This document shows positions 36,517-50,010 of a DNA stretch of 64,000 bases, piece after piece. This stretch comes from Sphingobium nicotianae (lineage in GTDB: Bacteria; Pseudomonadota; Alphaproteobacteria; Sphingomonadales; Sphingomonadaceae). The stretch covers positions 1-64,000 of the forward strand of contig NZ_JAHGAW010000011.1 of NCBI RefSeq assembly GCF_018603885.1. Direction: 5' to 3'. The notes beneath the pieces were generated by a model. The model worked only from the letters and a program-made list of their open reading frames with translations, was not told the DNA's origin and searched no databases. A program made the position numbers and the translations under genes. How positions within the stretch are numbered: the stretch's first letter is position 1; each line of letters opens with the position of its first letter.

Positions 36517-37596
36517 CTAGCGGGGTGCCGCTGCGAGAATCATGCCCCCTCGCCGCACCGCCAGAACCCAGTCACTCACCGCCTGCGCCGCCATGTCGGT
36601 GAGCTCGATGAACACGCGCCGGCCATCCGCCGGATCATCGATGCGCGCGAAGACGGCGCGGTCGGTGAGCTGACGGATCCAGCGCAGCGCGGTTGTCGGC
36701 GGCACCGAGGCGGCGATACACAGGCTCGATACCGAGACGCGCTGCCCACTGAGCCGGGCCGCCATGAGATCGAGGATCATGTCCCAGGCCGGATCGGCGA
36801 AAAGGTCGGCCGGAAAATATTGGTCGCGCAGCCGCCGCGCGCGGATCATCGCCCGGATCTCGGCATGGCTGGGAGGACCGCTCGCCGTATCAGGCCCGCG
36901 ATGCCGATCGCGCGGCTGGAACATCCGCGCCGGACCGGTCTGGCCGTCCCCATCCGTACGATAAATATCCCGCCGATCCCGCGCTGCGCTTCCCACGGGG
37001 AACGGCGCGAAGACACCCGCGGTCATGCGCTCGATCGTGGTTGCCAGCCGCCGCACTTCCTCGCTGAGCTGCTCAAGCCTCAGGCTCTCCGAGTCGCGCG
37101 AGGCGTCTTCCATAACGCATCCGGCCGGCTGTGCCTGGCGCAGTCCCGCCACGACCAGCAGCGAGATGATCTCGCTGTCCGCGGGGTCGCAGAGAAATTC
37201 GGCCCGTGGCGACTCCAGAAGAGCGAGCGCCCAATCGACGCTGTCCAGATCGACGATCACGGCGAGACGGGTGCCGGTGAGGCCGTGACGCGCCGTGAGC
37301 GCACGGGCGCTCGCCCGGTCGAGACCGGTCGCGGCATCGCGCCCGCGCAAGTCCAGCAGGATGAGATCGAGCGCGCATATGCGCATCAGCCGATCGGCGA
37401 TGCCGTCCAGCCCGACTCGCCCGACACAGCGCAGCCCGCCGCGCTCGGCCCAACTGGCCATGGCTACGGCCCGCTCCTCCATGCCCGCGATGAGGACCGT
37501 CGGCCGATCATCCGGCGTGATCCGCGCGAGCGCATCCGCAAGCATGCCAGCATGCGATCGAAAGTCCGTTTCGTCCCTGTCCTTGAGCACAGCCAT
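36517..37596 (-). CDS. Winged-helix (MarR-like) DNA-binding protein
   Basis: About 359 aa; the start (MAVLKDRDETDFRSHAGM) lies inside a longer open frame. Residues about 30-150 look like a receiver-type alpha/beta fold without a clear phosphorylation site (LDLILLDLRGRDA). The C-terminal 100 residues are a winged helix: WDMILDLMAARLSGQRVSVS, LCIAASVPPTTALRWIRQL, and FARIDDPADGRRVFIELTD. Similar proteins are frequent in sphingomonads. The regulon is unknown. It is divergent from acnA. Confidence 0.75.
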   Translation of the reverse strand: MAVLKDRDETDFRSHAGMLADALARITPDDRPTVLIAGMEERAVAMASWAERGGLRCVGRVGLDGIADRLMRICALDLILLDLRGRDAATGLDRASARALTARHGLTGTRLAVIVDLDSVDWALALLESPRAEFLCDPADSEIISLLVVAGLRQAQPAGCVMEDASRDSESLRLEQLSEEVRRLATTIERMTAGVFAPFPVGSAARDRRDIYRTDGDGQTGPARMFQPRDRHRGPDTASGPPSHAEIRAMIRARRLRDQYFPADLFADPAWDMILDLMAARLSGQRVSVSSLCIAASVPPTTALRWIRQLTDRAVFARIDDPADGRRVFIELTDMAAQAVSDWVLAVRRGGMILAAAPR

Positions 37597-37905
37597 GAAC
37601 CTACCCCGTCGTACCGTCTTTGTTCCCCTTATGCGCGATTCGGAGACCGTTTTGAACCCTTTTTGTTCCATTCTGGCGGAAGTGGAAGGATTCGCTGCCA
37701 GCGGACCGGTCATGTCGCCATTTCGGATGGAACTGGTTCGACATCGCGGCGCCGCCCCACCGGCTCGGGCAGCCCGCCCAAGCGTTGACACGCTTTGTTG
37801 ACGCGTTATGGCGCATGCAACCGCGGCGTGGCCGAATGACCCGCCGCGCGACCGCTCGCCTTCCCACCGCCGAGCGCAGATACAGACAATGAGGAGATCC
37901 CGCTG
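37597..37905. other. Divergent promoter region (regulator / acnA)
   Basis: No gene is seen. On the plus strand TTGACA (37785-37790) is followed after 16 nt by TATGGC (37807-37812), a possible acnA promoter. The acnA ribosome site GAGGAG lies at about 37891-37896. Confidence 0.4.
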
Positions 37906-40581
<2,676 letters not shown>

Positions 40582-40668
40582 CGACCGGAAGGCCGGGACG
40601 ATGACCTGCACCGGGACAGGCCGTCATGGGCCCGGGCAGGTCGTCCTCGTCCCGTGGGAGACCGTCAC

Positions 40669-40920
40669 GTGACGGCAACTTCCCTCCTCATCGAGATCGT
40701 TGGCTGGGCCGGTGCCGTGCTCGTGCTCGGCGCCTATATCCTCGTGTCGATCAGCCGGCTCTCCGGCATCTCGCCTGCCTTCCAGTGGATGAACGCGGTC
40801 GGTGCCGCCTTCTTCGTGCTCAACACCTGGTGGCATGGCGCCATTCCCTCGATGGTGCTCAACATCATCTGGAGCGGCATCGGCTTCGGCGCGCTCGTCC
40901 GGCTGCGTCTTCGCCGCTGA
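40669..40920 (+). CDS. CBU_0592-family small membrane protein
   Basis: An 83-aa protein with three hydrophobic segments: IEIVGWAGAVLVLGAYILVS, QWMNAVGAAFFVLNTW, and SMVLNIIWSGIGFGALVRL. This matches the CBU_0592 family, whose role is unknown. GTG 40669 with GGGAG upstream is preferred over GTG 40654. It follows acnA on the same strand. Confidence 0.8.
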   Translation: MTATSLLIEIVGWAGAVLVLGAYILVSISRLSGISPAFQWMNAVGAAFFVLNTWWHGAIPSMVLNIIWSGIGFGALVRLRLRR

Positions 40921-41136
40921 GCCAGTCCATCGGAATCGGGATCCGGCTGCGCGAAATCGCGGGGGATGCCGATGATTTGCACCATTTCAGAACAATTAGT
41001 GCCGTCAACGCCGTCAGTGGTTAACCAGAAATGAATACAATCACTTGACGCGCAACAATATTGCACCGCACTATGGCGTTAACCATGCTCCCCCACGAGT
41101 CTTGGGGGTGGCGGGGACTTAATGTGGGAGACCATT

Positions 41137-42288
41137 ATGAAAAAGCATATGTTGACCGCGCTGCTTGGCAGCGCGGCTTTGGCGAGCTTTGGCCTGTCGG
41201 CCCCGGCATCGGCGGCGACGATCATTCTGAATGACATTGGCGGGGTTACGGGTTCGCCCGCCGAACTCGGCTTCAAGATCGCCGCGAGCTATTGGGAGAA
41301 GGCGCTCAAGAACAATGTGACGCTGCATTTCGACGTCGGCTTCGAGGATCTCGGCCCGAACATTCTGGGCGGCACCAGCACGTCGCTCTACACCTATGTT
41401 CCGGTCCAGGCTTATTATGACGCCCTCGCTGCCGCCTCGAGCAGCGCACTCGACGCCGTTGCGGTCGCGAACCTCCAGCCGCTGAGTCCGACGGGCAGCC
41501 TCGATGTGATCGTGCCGGAATATCGCAACACCGCCGCGCACACCGGCGTCAATGCGACCGGCGGCCGCGTCGCGCCCGACGGCAAGCCGATCAGCGACAC
41601 GATCGCCGTCGCCAGTTCGGTCTGGCAGGCGCTCACCGGTCAGGCTGCTGCGACCGACGCGACGATTCAGTTCTCGAGCACCTTCGCGTTCGACTTCAAT
41701 CCCAGCAACGGCATCGCTGCCGGCCACTATGACTTCATCGGCGTGGCCATCCACGAAATGGGCCATGCGCTCGGCTTTCTGAGTGGCGCCGACGATTTCG
41801 ATTATTCGGTGGGCGGCGGCTTCCCGGTGGACGACTATTGGTGGGGCTATTCGCTCGACTTGTTCCGCTACACCAATGCCGACGAGCTGAACTGGCGCTT
41901 CAACGTCCCGTCCTACTTCTCGATCGACGGCGGCGCGACGGCGTTCAACGGCGACAGCTATTTCTCGACGGGCTCGAATTATGGTGACGGTTGGCAGGCT
42001 TCGCACTGGAAGGCTCCCGGCGGCTGCACGAACTTCGTCGGCATCATGAACCCCTATATCTGCAGCGCCCTGGTCGACAGCGTCACGGGCGAGGATCTCG
42101 CGCTGCTCGACGCGATCGGCTGGGACGTCAATATCGATGCGCTCGCCAATCCGAACTACGCAATCTCGACGGCGGACATCTACAACGCCGCCGTGCCCGA
42201 GCCGGCGACCTGGCTGCAGATGATCGGCGGCCTGGCCCTGCTCGGCGGCGTGATGCGCGGCCGCGCACGCAAGATCGCGTTCGCCTGA
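41137..42288 (+). CDS. PEPxxWA-CTERM zinc metalloprotease (NF038122-type)
   Basis: About 383 aa. It has a signal peptide (MKKHMLTALLGSAALASFGL then SAPASA), a central metalloprotease motif HEMGHALGFLSG (zinc-binding HExxH), and the C-terminal sorting tag VPEPATWLQMIGGLALLGG plus basic residues. It is expected to be exported and processed by the exosortase pathway. The start is placed at ATG 41137, with GGGAGA upstream, over 41122. A strong hairpin follows the gene. Confidence 0.9.
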   Translation: MKKHMLTALLGSAALASFGLSAPASAATIILNDIGGVTGSPAELGFKIAASYWEKALKNNVTLHFDVGFEDLGPNILGGTSTSLYTYVPVQAYYDALAAASSSALDAVAVANLQPLSPTGSLDVIVPEYRNTAAHTGVNATGGRVAPDGKPISDTIAVASSVWQALTGQAAATDATIQFSSTFAFDFNPSNGIAAGHYDFIGVAIHEMGHALGFLSGADDFDYSVGGGFPVDDYWWGYSLDLFRYTNADELNWRFNVPSYFSIDGGATAFNGDSYFSTGSNYGDGWQASHWKAPGGCTNFVGIMNPYICSALVDSVTGEDLALLDAIGWDVNIDALANPNYAISTADIYNAAVPEPATWLQMIGGLALLGGVMRGRARKIAFA

Positions 42289-42311
42289 TCTTCGGCGAAC
42301 CGAGGAATTAG

Positions 42312-42349
42312 ATCGGGCGGCGTCAGCTTCCAGGCCGGCGCCGCCCGAT
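42312..42349 (+). terminator. Intrinsic terminator after the metalloprotease gene
   Basis: ATCGGGCGGCG (42312-42322) pairs with CGCCGCCCGAT (42339-42349) over 11 bp with a 16-nt loop, followed by TCATTTTC. Confidence 0.8.
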
Positions 42350-42374
42350 TCATTTTCAGCGCGCCGACAATCGT

Positions 42375-43208
42375 CTATTTCGGCTTGCGGAAACGCAGTG
42401 TCATGCGGTCGCTCTCGCCGATCGCCGCATATTTTTCCTTGTCCACCTCGCCATTGGCGAAGCGCGGCGGCAGCGTCCAGACGCCCTTCTCCCATTGGGT
42501 CGTGTCCTTGGGGTTGGCATTGATCTCCGAGGCGCCCTCGAAGACGAAGCCGGCCTGTTCGGCCAGCCGGCGCACCGTCGAGACCTTCACATAGCCGCTG
42601 CTCTTCTCGCGCGCGACGTCGTCCCCTTCGGGCAGGCGATGATCCTCGATGCCGAGCACGCCGCCGGGCTTGAGCATCGCATACATCTGCCGGAAGGCCT
42701 CCAAGCCATAATCCTTGCCGTCGCGCTTGTAGCCCATCTGCCAGTTATGGACGTTGCGGAACGTCACGACCGCGTCCGCACTGCCCGAGGGCACTACCGG
42801 CTGATCGCCGCTCGCCGGGAAGGCCGCGAGCCTGATTGCGCCGTACAGGGCGGGATCCTTGGCTTGCAGCGCTCGAACCCCTTTCAGGCTGTCCGGCCAG
42901 AAGTCGACCGCCCAGAGCGTGCCCCTGCCTTTGAGATAGGGCGCCAGGATCTCGGTGTACCAGCCGCCGCCCGGCCAGATCTCCACCACCGTGTCGGTCG
43001 GTTTAATCTCGAAGAAGGCCAGCGTTTCGGCGGGATGACGGTACCGATCGCGCGCCACATTGGCGGCCGTGCGCGTCGGCGCGGCGACGGCCGCGGCAAT
43101 CTCGGCAGCGGCTCTGGACGTCTGGGCCATGGCGGCGGGGATCGGAGCGACGGCGCTCATAAGAGCGGCGGCAAGGATCAGGGGACGCGCGGGGAACGTG
43201 GCGGGCAT
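42375..43208 (-). CDS. Exported class I methyltransferase-like protein
   Basis: About 277 aa. It starts with a signal peptide (MPATFPARPLILAAALMSAV then APIPAAMAQ). A SAM-methyltransferase fold follows: TVVEIWPGGGWYTEIL (SAM loop), GTLWAVDFWPDS, ADAVVTFRNVHNW, and LKPGGVLGIEDHRL. An exported SAM enzyme is puzzling because SAM is cytoplasmic, but this protein type is widespread in Proteobacteria. The substrate is unknown. The longer frame to 43277 is rejected because it buries the signal peptide. Confidence 0.85.
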   Translation of the reverse strand: MPATFPARPLILAAALMSAVAPIPAAMAQTSRAAAEIAAAVAAPTRTAANVARDRYRHPAETLAFFEIKPTDTVVEIWPGGGWYTEILAPYLKGRGTLWAVDFWPDSLKGVRALQAKDPALYGAIRLAAFPASGDQPVVPSGSADAVVTFRNVHNWQMGYKRDGKDYGLEAFRQMYAMLKPGGVLGIEDHRLPEGDDVAREKSSGYVKVSTVRRLAEQAGFVFEGASEINANPKDTTQWEKGVWTLPPRFANGEVDKEKYAAIGESDRMTLRFRKPK

Positions 43209-43307
43209 GGCGGCTCTCTCCTGGCGTGGCGTTGCACAGGCAAAGCATGTCGCAACGCCGTGACGAGAGCAAGTCATTGGATCGGAGACGGACTCCGTCC
43301 CGTGCCG

Positions 43308-44837
43308 TCAGAGGCAGGCGTCGAGCAGGGCCTGATCGAAGCCGAAGCCGCGCGCCTTGTCGAGCGAATAGGGGCGCAGGCCCATCGAGCGATATTCCCC
43401 GACGATCTTGCCGTCCGCGTCCTCATCGAGATACTCGAACTTGAACAGCTCCTGGGTGACGATGACGTCGCCTTCCATGCCGATCACTTCGGTGATGTTG
43501 GTGACGCGGCGCGAGCCGTCGCGCAGGCGTTTGATCTGGACGATCAGGTCCACCGAGTCGGCGATCTGTTTGGAGATGGCCTCCTTCGGGATCTTGATGT
43601 CGCCCATCAGGATCATATTTTCCATGCGCCCCAGGCACTCGCGCGGCGAGTTGGCATGGAGCGTACACATCGAGCCGTCATGGCCCGTGTTCATCGCGGC
43701 CAGCAGGTCGAAACATTCCTGGCCACGAATTTCGCCCAGGATGATGCGGTCCGGCCGCATACGCAGGGCGTTCTTGACGAGATCGCCGATCGTGATGGCG
43801 CCGTTGCCCTCCAGGTTCGCCGGGCGCGTCTCGAGCGGCAGCCAGTGCGGCTGCTGCAGACGGAGCTCCGCCGCGTCCTCGATGGTCAGCACACGCTCGC
43901 CCGGGTCGATCATCTTGGACAACGCATTGAGCATGGTCGTCTTGCCCGAGCCGGTGCCGCCCGAGATGACGATGTTGAAGCGGCAGGCGCCGGCAATCTT
44001 GAGCGCCGTGCACATCTTGCTGCTCAGCGCCCCCCACTGGGCGAGCATGTCCAGCGTGATCGGCTTGGCCGAGAATTTACGGATCGAGATGGCGGTGCCG
44101 CGGAGTGAGAGTGGCGGCACGATGACGTTGACGCGCGAGCCGTCGGGCAGGCGGGCGTCGGCCAGCGGCGTGGTCTGGTCGACGCGGCGGCCGACCTGGT
44201 TCACGATGCGCTGGGCGATCTGGAACAGATGCTCCTCGTCGCGGAAATGGATCTGGGCGAGCTGGAGCTTGCCCTTCTTCTCGACATAGGTCTGCTCGGG
44301 GCCATTGACCATGATGTCGCTGATGTCCGGATCGGCGAGCAGCTCTTCCAGCGGACCGAAGCCGAGCAGCTCGTCGACCAGCACCTTTTCCAGCGCGAAC
44401 TGCTCGCGGCGGTTGAGGGTCAGCTTGAGCTCGGCGAGCACTTCCATGATGATCGGCCGGAATTCCTCGGCCAGCTCGTCCTTGGTGAGCGTCGCCGCCG
44501 CTTCCGGGTCGACACGCTCGAGCAGGCGCGGCAACACCTGCTCCTTGATCTTGTGGACCGATGCCTCGAAGCCCTGCGACTTCTCGCCGGCTTCGCTGTG
44601 ATCGGTGTTCATCCGGTCAGTGAGGCGCGCCATGGCATCCGCATTGCGATCCAGGCCCGGGCCTGCGGCGGGCATGGCCGGCTCGGAAGGAATCGGCGGG
44701 AATTGAATACCGCCCATCGGCGACGGTAACGGGCCCGTCGGCATGATCTGCGGCGACGCGCCGGGCGTTTGCATCGGCCGCGCAACGCCGAAAGAGGATT
44801 TCCCTCCCATTCCATTCTTGCGACCAAATGCACTCAT
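43308..44837 (-). CDS. cpaF: CpaF-family type II/IV secretion ATPase (orphan)
   Basis: A 509-aa ATPase of Flp/Tad pilus systems. It has a Pro/Gly-rich N-terminus (about 1-65), then the ATPase core with Walker A ISGGTGSGKTTMLNALS, VLTIEDAAELRLQQPHW, Walker B RPDRIILGEIRGQE, and the His box TGHDGSMCTLHANSPRE. In most genomes cpaF sits with cpaB, C, E and tad genes; here no neighbour belongs to the pathway. Either the rest of the locus is elsewhere or this copy serves another role. Confidence 0.93.
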   Translation of the reverse strand: MSAFGRKNGMGGKSSFGVARPMQTPGASPQIMPTGPLPSPMGGIQFPPIPSEPAMPAAGPGLDRNADAMARLTDRMNTDHSEAGEKSQGFEASVHKIKEQVLPRLLERVDPEAAATLTKDELAEEFRPIIMEVLAELKLTLNRREQFALEKVLVDELLGFGPLEELLADPDISDIMVNGPEQTYVEKKGKLQLAQIHFRDEEHLFQIAQRIVNQVGRRVDQTTPLADARLPDGSRVNVIVPPLSLRGTAISIRKFSAKPITLDMLAQWGALSSKMCTALKIAGACRFNIVISGGTGSGKTTMLNALSKMIDPGERVLTIEDAAELRLQQPHWLPLETRPANLEGNGAITIGDLVKNALRMRPDRIILGEIRGQECFDLLAAMNTGHDGSMCTLHANSPRECLGRMENMILMGDIKIPKEAISKQIADSVDLIVQIKRLRDGSRRVTNITEVIGMEGDVIVTQELFKFEYLDEDADGKIVGEYRSMGLRPYSLDKARGFGFDQALLDACL

Positions 44838-44926
44838 CGTACCTTGCTACTCTCGGAATCTTGGAGGGCTTCCAACAAGCCTAGCCGGCAAAGCTCTACA
44901 AAGTGCTAAAAGGGTTAAGATGACCG

Positions 44927-46495
44927 TTAGAACCGAGCCGGAGGGTCACGCACAAGGTCGCGGCGAATGTTCAGAATATAGTCACGATAACCCCAGCCCT
45001 CTGTCCGACGGTCGATCGCCACATAATCGCGCGCGAGCGCCCTCCGGATCATAGCGCTGGTCACGGGATTGTAGCGCGGAATGATTTTACGGCTCGCGGA
45101 AATGATGACAGCAGGTCGCTGGGCCAAGATACGGGCCATTTCCGCGCGCGGATCAACGCCGAGGGCATCCTTCTCAACGATGTTGCTCAAATGGTCGGGA
45201 TAGGCAAACCGGGTTGGCGGCGTCGCATTCGTCGTAACATATAGGATGGATGGGCCATCCCAAACGAATAGCGGGCCGTAACGCAAATAAGGCTTTGCTT
45301 CTTCGGTCAAATGGCTGATCGACGCTCGGGAGCGATCATTGGAAGAGGTCGGCTTTGGTGGCCACCATAAAGAGGCCCAGCCCGCCAGGATGAGGAACAA
45401 CACGGCACCCGGCGCCGGTGCGCCAAACAGGCGTGCCGATGCAAACAGCAGCACGGGCAGCAGCGGCAGGGCGTAATGGTCGTAGAAGTTTCCGATCGCC
45501 ATAAAGCCCAACAGCGCCGATACCACCCAACCGAACACGAACCAGCGATCGCGGTGACGCGGCCTCTGAACGCCGACGTGACCAACGAGCGCGGCCAAGG
45601 CAACGGCAAACAGCGGCAGCCCGGCGAGCGCAATAAAAGCCTCGAGTTGGGTGAGGAAGTTTGGCTCAAGCCGGCCGCGTAAGAAGATGGAGGTGAAATT
45701 GGCTTCGGCAAAGGCCTGCCAATGGCCGAGACTGGCATAGGCAAGGCTCGCCAGCAGCGTTGGCATCAGCGCGAGGAAAGCCCAGAGGATCGCCGACACT
45801 GCAAGGTCTCGCACCGAACGGTCGCGACTGAAGCGCTGCCAGATCAGCCAGAGCCCGAAAAACAATCCCTCGGCCACGGCTGTATATTTGATCTGAATTG
45901 CAAGCCCGACCAGCAGCATCGCGGCATATCCGAGACGATCGACCTTGCGCGGATCAGATGCGTCGCCCGCACGCAGACACAAAAGCGCCGCAAGCGTCAT
46001 CGGCAAGTTATAAAAGACCGGCGATTGTGCATTGAAGCCACCGAACACGCCCAGCCAGAAGAGATAGAGCGTCGCGGGCAGCAGTGCCAACGCAGGGGCG
46101 ATGTGGCGCCGAGCCATGATCCAGATCAACATCGCAGTCGCCCATGCCGAGAGCAGTCCCGCAATCTGCGCACCGATCAACGTCGCGCCGCTGAAAGGAC
46201 GCGTGGCGGCATAGATGAGGAATAGGCCAATCGGCTTGCGATCCCAGATATCGACATAAGGCAGTGCGCCGTGCCACATCCGATCGGCAACCAGCGCGTA
46301 GAACTCCTCGTCGACATGATAGTCAGGATTGAAGAAAAAGGGTGCGCGCAAAGCGGTCGCGACGACCAGCAACAGCATCGCCGCAAGCCACCAGCGCAAT
46401 CGAGATTGAGGGGGGCGAGCCGCAGGTCCGTCAAGCGGGTGGGCAGACGTCGACACCACCATCCAGGCGGGACGAGTGACTCGGTAATGCAGCAT
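44927..46495 (-). CDS. Glycosyltransferase family 39-like membrane protein
   Basis: A 522-aa polytopic protein with about ten hydrophobic helices. The first periplasmic loop has the acidic motif YHVDEEFYALVADRMWHG, and then LPYVDIWDRKPIGLFLIYAA, as in ArnT/PMT-type lipid-dependent glycosyltransferases. It probably transfers a sugar from a polyprenyl-phosphate donor; the acceptor is unknown. The start could be the downstream ATG at MVVSTSAHP. No polysaccharide genes adjoin it. Confidence 0.8.
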   Translation of the reverse strand: MLHYRVTRPAWMVVSTSAHPLDGPAARPPQSRLRWWLAAMLLLVVATALRAPFFFNPDYHVDEEFYALVADRMWHGALPYVDIWDRKPIGLFLIYAATRPFSGATLIGAQIAGLLSAWATAMLIWIMARRHIAPALALLPATLYLFWLGVFGGFNAQSPVFYNLPMTLAALLCLRAGDASDPRKVDRLGYAAMLLVGLAIQIKYTAVAEGLFFGLWLIWQRFSRDRSVRDLAVSAILWAFLALMPTLLASLAYASLGHWQAFAEANFTSIFLRGRLEPNFLTQLEAFIALAGLPLFAVALAALVGHVGVQRPRHRDRWFVFGWVVSALLGFMAIGNFYDHYALPLLPVLLFASARLFGAPAPGAVLFLILAGWASLWWPPKPTSSNDRSRASISHLTEEAKPYLRYGPLFVWDGPSILYVTTNATPPTRFAYPDHLSNIVEKDALGVDPRAEMARILAQRPAVIISASRKIIPRYNPVTSAMIRRALARDYVAIDRRTEGWGYRDYILNIRRDLVRDPPARF

Positions 46496-46585
46496 GAAGC
46501 CTCGTCCAGATGACGCCGAACAGAGCCGACCCCACGGTCGGATCGCTCCTCAATAACGCTTCATGGTAAACGAAAACTTAGCCTG

Positions 46586-46608
46586 CACGCTGCGTTGACC
46601 GCAGCGTG
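46586..46608 (-). terminator. Terminator of the atp operon
   Basis: CACGCTGCG (46586-46594) pairs perfectly with CGCAGCGTG (46600-46608). On the minus strand CAGGCTAAGTTTTC follows. It lies 7 nt after the atpC stop. Confidence 0.75.
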
Positions 46609-46615
46609 GGGCAGG

Positions 46616-46870
46616 TCAGGCCGCCTTCTCGGCCAGCACTGTCAGGCCCGTCTCGCTGACCTCGGCGAAACCGCCCTCGACCTGGATGATACGCGGCTCG
46701 GCGCCGTCGCGCGCATAGACCTTGAGCGCGCCGTCCTTCACGGTCGACATGAAAGGCGCATGGCCTTCGAGCACGCCGAACTCGCCCTCGGTGCCGGGCA
46801 CCACGACCATATGGACCTCTTCCGACAGGACGAGGCGTTCGGGCGTCACGAGTTCGAAGTGCAGTGCCAT
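46616..46870 (-). CDS. atpC: ATP synthase epsilon subunit
   Basis: An 84-aa protein holding the N-terminal beta-sandwich of F1 epsilon ([40 protein letters not shown]). The C-terminal helical hairpin that inhibits ATP hydrolysis in E. coli is missing, as in several Alphaproteobacteria. It is last in the operon and is separated from atpD by 140 nt containing a palindromic repeat. Confidence 0.95.
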   Translation of the reverse strand: MALHFELVTPERLVLSEEVHMVVVPGTEGEFGVLEGHAPFMSTVKDGALKVYARDGAEPRIIQVEGGFAEVSETGLTVLAEKAA

Positions 46871-46883
46871 GTTCCAAATCTCC

Positions 46884-46996
46884 CCCCTCCCTTTCAAGGG
46901 AGGGGCCGGGGGTGGGTACGAGGCGAAGCCGAGGTTTGCGCCGACCCCACCTCAACCCCTCCCCCGAGCTGCGAGCGAGCGCAGCTCCATGAGAGG
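46884..46996. repeat. REP-like palindromic repeat in the atpD-atpC gap
   Basis: It contains the perfect palindrome CCCCTCCCTT-TC-AAGGGAGGGG (46884-46905), a GGGGGTGGG/CCCCACC pair, and a second dyad GAGCTGCG-AGCGAG-CGCAGCTC. Nested palindromes of this type are common dispersed repeats in GC-rich Alphaproteobacteria. It may adjust atpC expression relative to atpD. Confidence 0.6.
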
Positions 46997-47010
46997 GGCT
47001 TATGCTTTGA

Positions 47011-48474
<1,464 letters not shown>

Positions 48475-48484
48475 CTATTCGTGC

Positions 48485-49357
48485 TTAGAGCGCTTCGGCG
48501 CCCGAGATGATTTCCACCAGCTCGGTGGTGATCGCGGCCTGACGGCTGCGATTATATTCGATGGTGAGCTTGTTGATCAGCTCGCCGGCGTTGCGCGTCG
48601 CATTGTCCATCGCGGTCATCGAGGCGCCCTGCTCGGAGGCCATATTCTCCAGCAGCGCCTTGAAGAGCTGAATCGTGATGTTGCGCGGCAGGAGATCAGC
48701 GAGAATGGATTCCTCGTCCGGCTCATATTCGACCGCCGCGCCCGACGAGGCCGGGGCATCGGCGGGGACGGCAACCGGGATGATCTGCTGCTCGGTCGGA
48801 ATCTGCGCGAGGGCCGACTTGAACGCCGAGTAGAAGAGATGCGCCACGTCGAACTCGCCGGCAAAGAAGCGCGCCGAGATGTCGTGCGCGATGGCGCTTG
48901 CCTCGTCGAAGCCCGGCGTGCGCACGGCTGTCGTGTCATACTCGCCGACGATCAGGCCGGGGAAGGTGCGCGCGATCACCGCGCGGCCCTTGCGGCCGAT
49001 GAGGTAGAATTTCACGGTCTTGCCCTGCGCGATCAGCATGCGCGCCTTAACGATCGCCGCCTTGACGATGTTCGCGTTGAACGCGCCGGAGAGGCCCTTG
49101 TCACCATTGGCGACGACGAGCATGTGCACGTCGTCCTTGCCGGTGCCGGCGAGCAGGCGCGGCGCATTGTCGCCCGTCACCTTGCCGGCGAGGCTGGCGA
49201 CGACCTTCTCGAGGCGCTGGCCATAGGGCCGTGCGGCCTCGGCGGCCGCCTGCGCCTTGCGCAGTTTCGCGGCGGCGACCATCTGCTTGGCCTTGGTGAT
49301 CTTCTGGGTCGACTTCACCGAGGCGATGCGGCCCTTGAGTTCCTTCAAACTTGCCAT
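48485..49357 (-). CDS. atpG: ATP synthase gamma subunit
   Basis: A 290-aa central-stalk subunit. The coiled-coil start ([20 protein letters not shown]) and the conserved C-terminal helix ([35 protein letters not shown]) form the rotor shaft. Its start lies only 3 nt after the end of a lysE gene that is inserted between it and atpA. Confidence 0.97.
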   Translation of the reverse strand: MASLKELKGRIASVKSTQKITKAKQMVAAAKLRKAQAAAEAARPYGQRLEKVVASLAGKVTGDNAPRLLAGTGKDDVHMLVVANGDKGLSGAFNANIVKAAIVKARMLIAQGKTVKFYLIGRKGRAVIARTFPGLIVGEYDTTAVRTPGFDEASAIAHDISARFFAGEFDVAHLFYSAFKSALAQIPTEQQIIPVAVPADAPASSGAAVEYEPDEESILADLLPRNITIQLFKALLENMASEQGASMTAMDNATRNAGELINKLTIEYNRSRQAAITTELVEIISGAEAL

Positions 49358-49360
49358 GTC

Positions 49361-49987
49361 TTAAGCGTTCCGAGCCAGGGCCAGACGGCCCGCCAAACCA
49401 AGAAATGCAGCGCCGAGCGCGCCCTCGAACCAGCGCATGACGCTGCTCTGACCGACCTTGCGGCCGGCATGGGTGGCGAGCGCCGCGAGCAGCACGCACC
49501 AGCAGAAGCCGATGCCATAGACGATCGCGATCAGCAGCATGCCATGCCACGGCGCGTTCGGCCCCGTGCCGACGAACTGCGGCAGGGCGGCGAGGAAGAA
49601 CACCGCCACCTTAGGATTAAGCACCGTGCTGATGAAGCCCTGCGAGAAGGGCGATCCGCCGAGACGGACCTTCGACTGCGTGTCGCCCGACGCCGGCTTG
49701 ATCGCACCGCGCAGCATGCCGATGCCGAGCCAGGCGAGATAGAGCGCGCCGGCGATCTTGACCGTCATGAACATGCCCGGCACCGCGTTTAGCACCGACA
49801 GGAAGCCGAAGCCGCACAGCGCCATGTAGAAGAGGCCGCCGAGCTGGATGCCGCCGATCGCCGCCATGCCCGCCCTGAAGCCGCGCCGCGCGGCATGGCC
49901 GGCCACCAGCATGGTGTCCGGTCCCGGCAGCAGCACCAGGCCGATAGACATCAGGGTCCAGGCAAGGAGGGCTTGGGCGGTCAGCAT
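49361..49987 (-). CDS. LysE/RhtB-family exporter inside the atp operon
   Basis: A 208-aa membrane protein with about six hydrophobic segments and the family motif LLPGPDTMLVAGHAARRGFR near the N-terminus. Members export amino acids or related small molecules; the substrate is unknown. It sits between atpA and atpG in the same orientation, 3 nt from the atpG start, so it is probably co-transcribed. Palindromic repeats lie on its upstream side. Confidence 0.88.
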   Translation of the reverse strand: MLTAQALLAWTLMSIGLVLLPGPDTMLVAGHAARRGFRAGMAAIGGIQLGGLFYMALCGFGFLSVLNAVPGMFMTVKIAGALYLAWLGIGMLRGAIKPASGDTQSKVRLGGSPFSQGFISTVLNPKVAVFFLAALPQFVGTGPNAPWHGMLLIAIVYGIGFCWCVLLAALATHAGRKVGQSSVMRWFEGALGAAFLGLAGRLALARNA

Positions 49988-50010
49988 CGAACTTAGCGTT
50001 TCACTCTCTC

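Noticed and set aside
40582..40668. Imperfect GACGATGACCTGC / GCAGGTCGTCCTCGTC pairing after acnA as a terminator
   Set aside because: The arms differ by a three-base bulge, the loop is long, and no T-run follows, so support is too weak.
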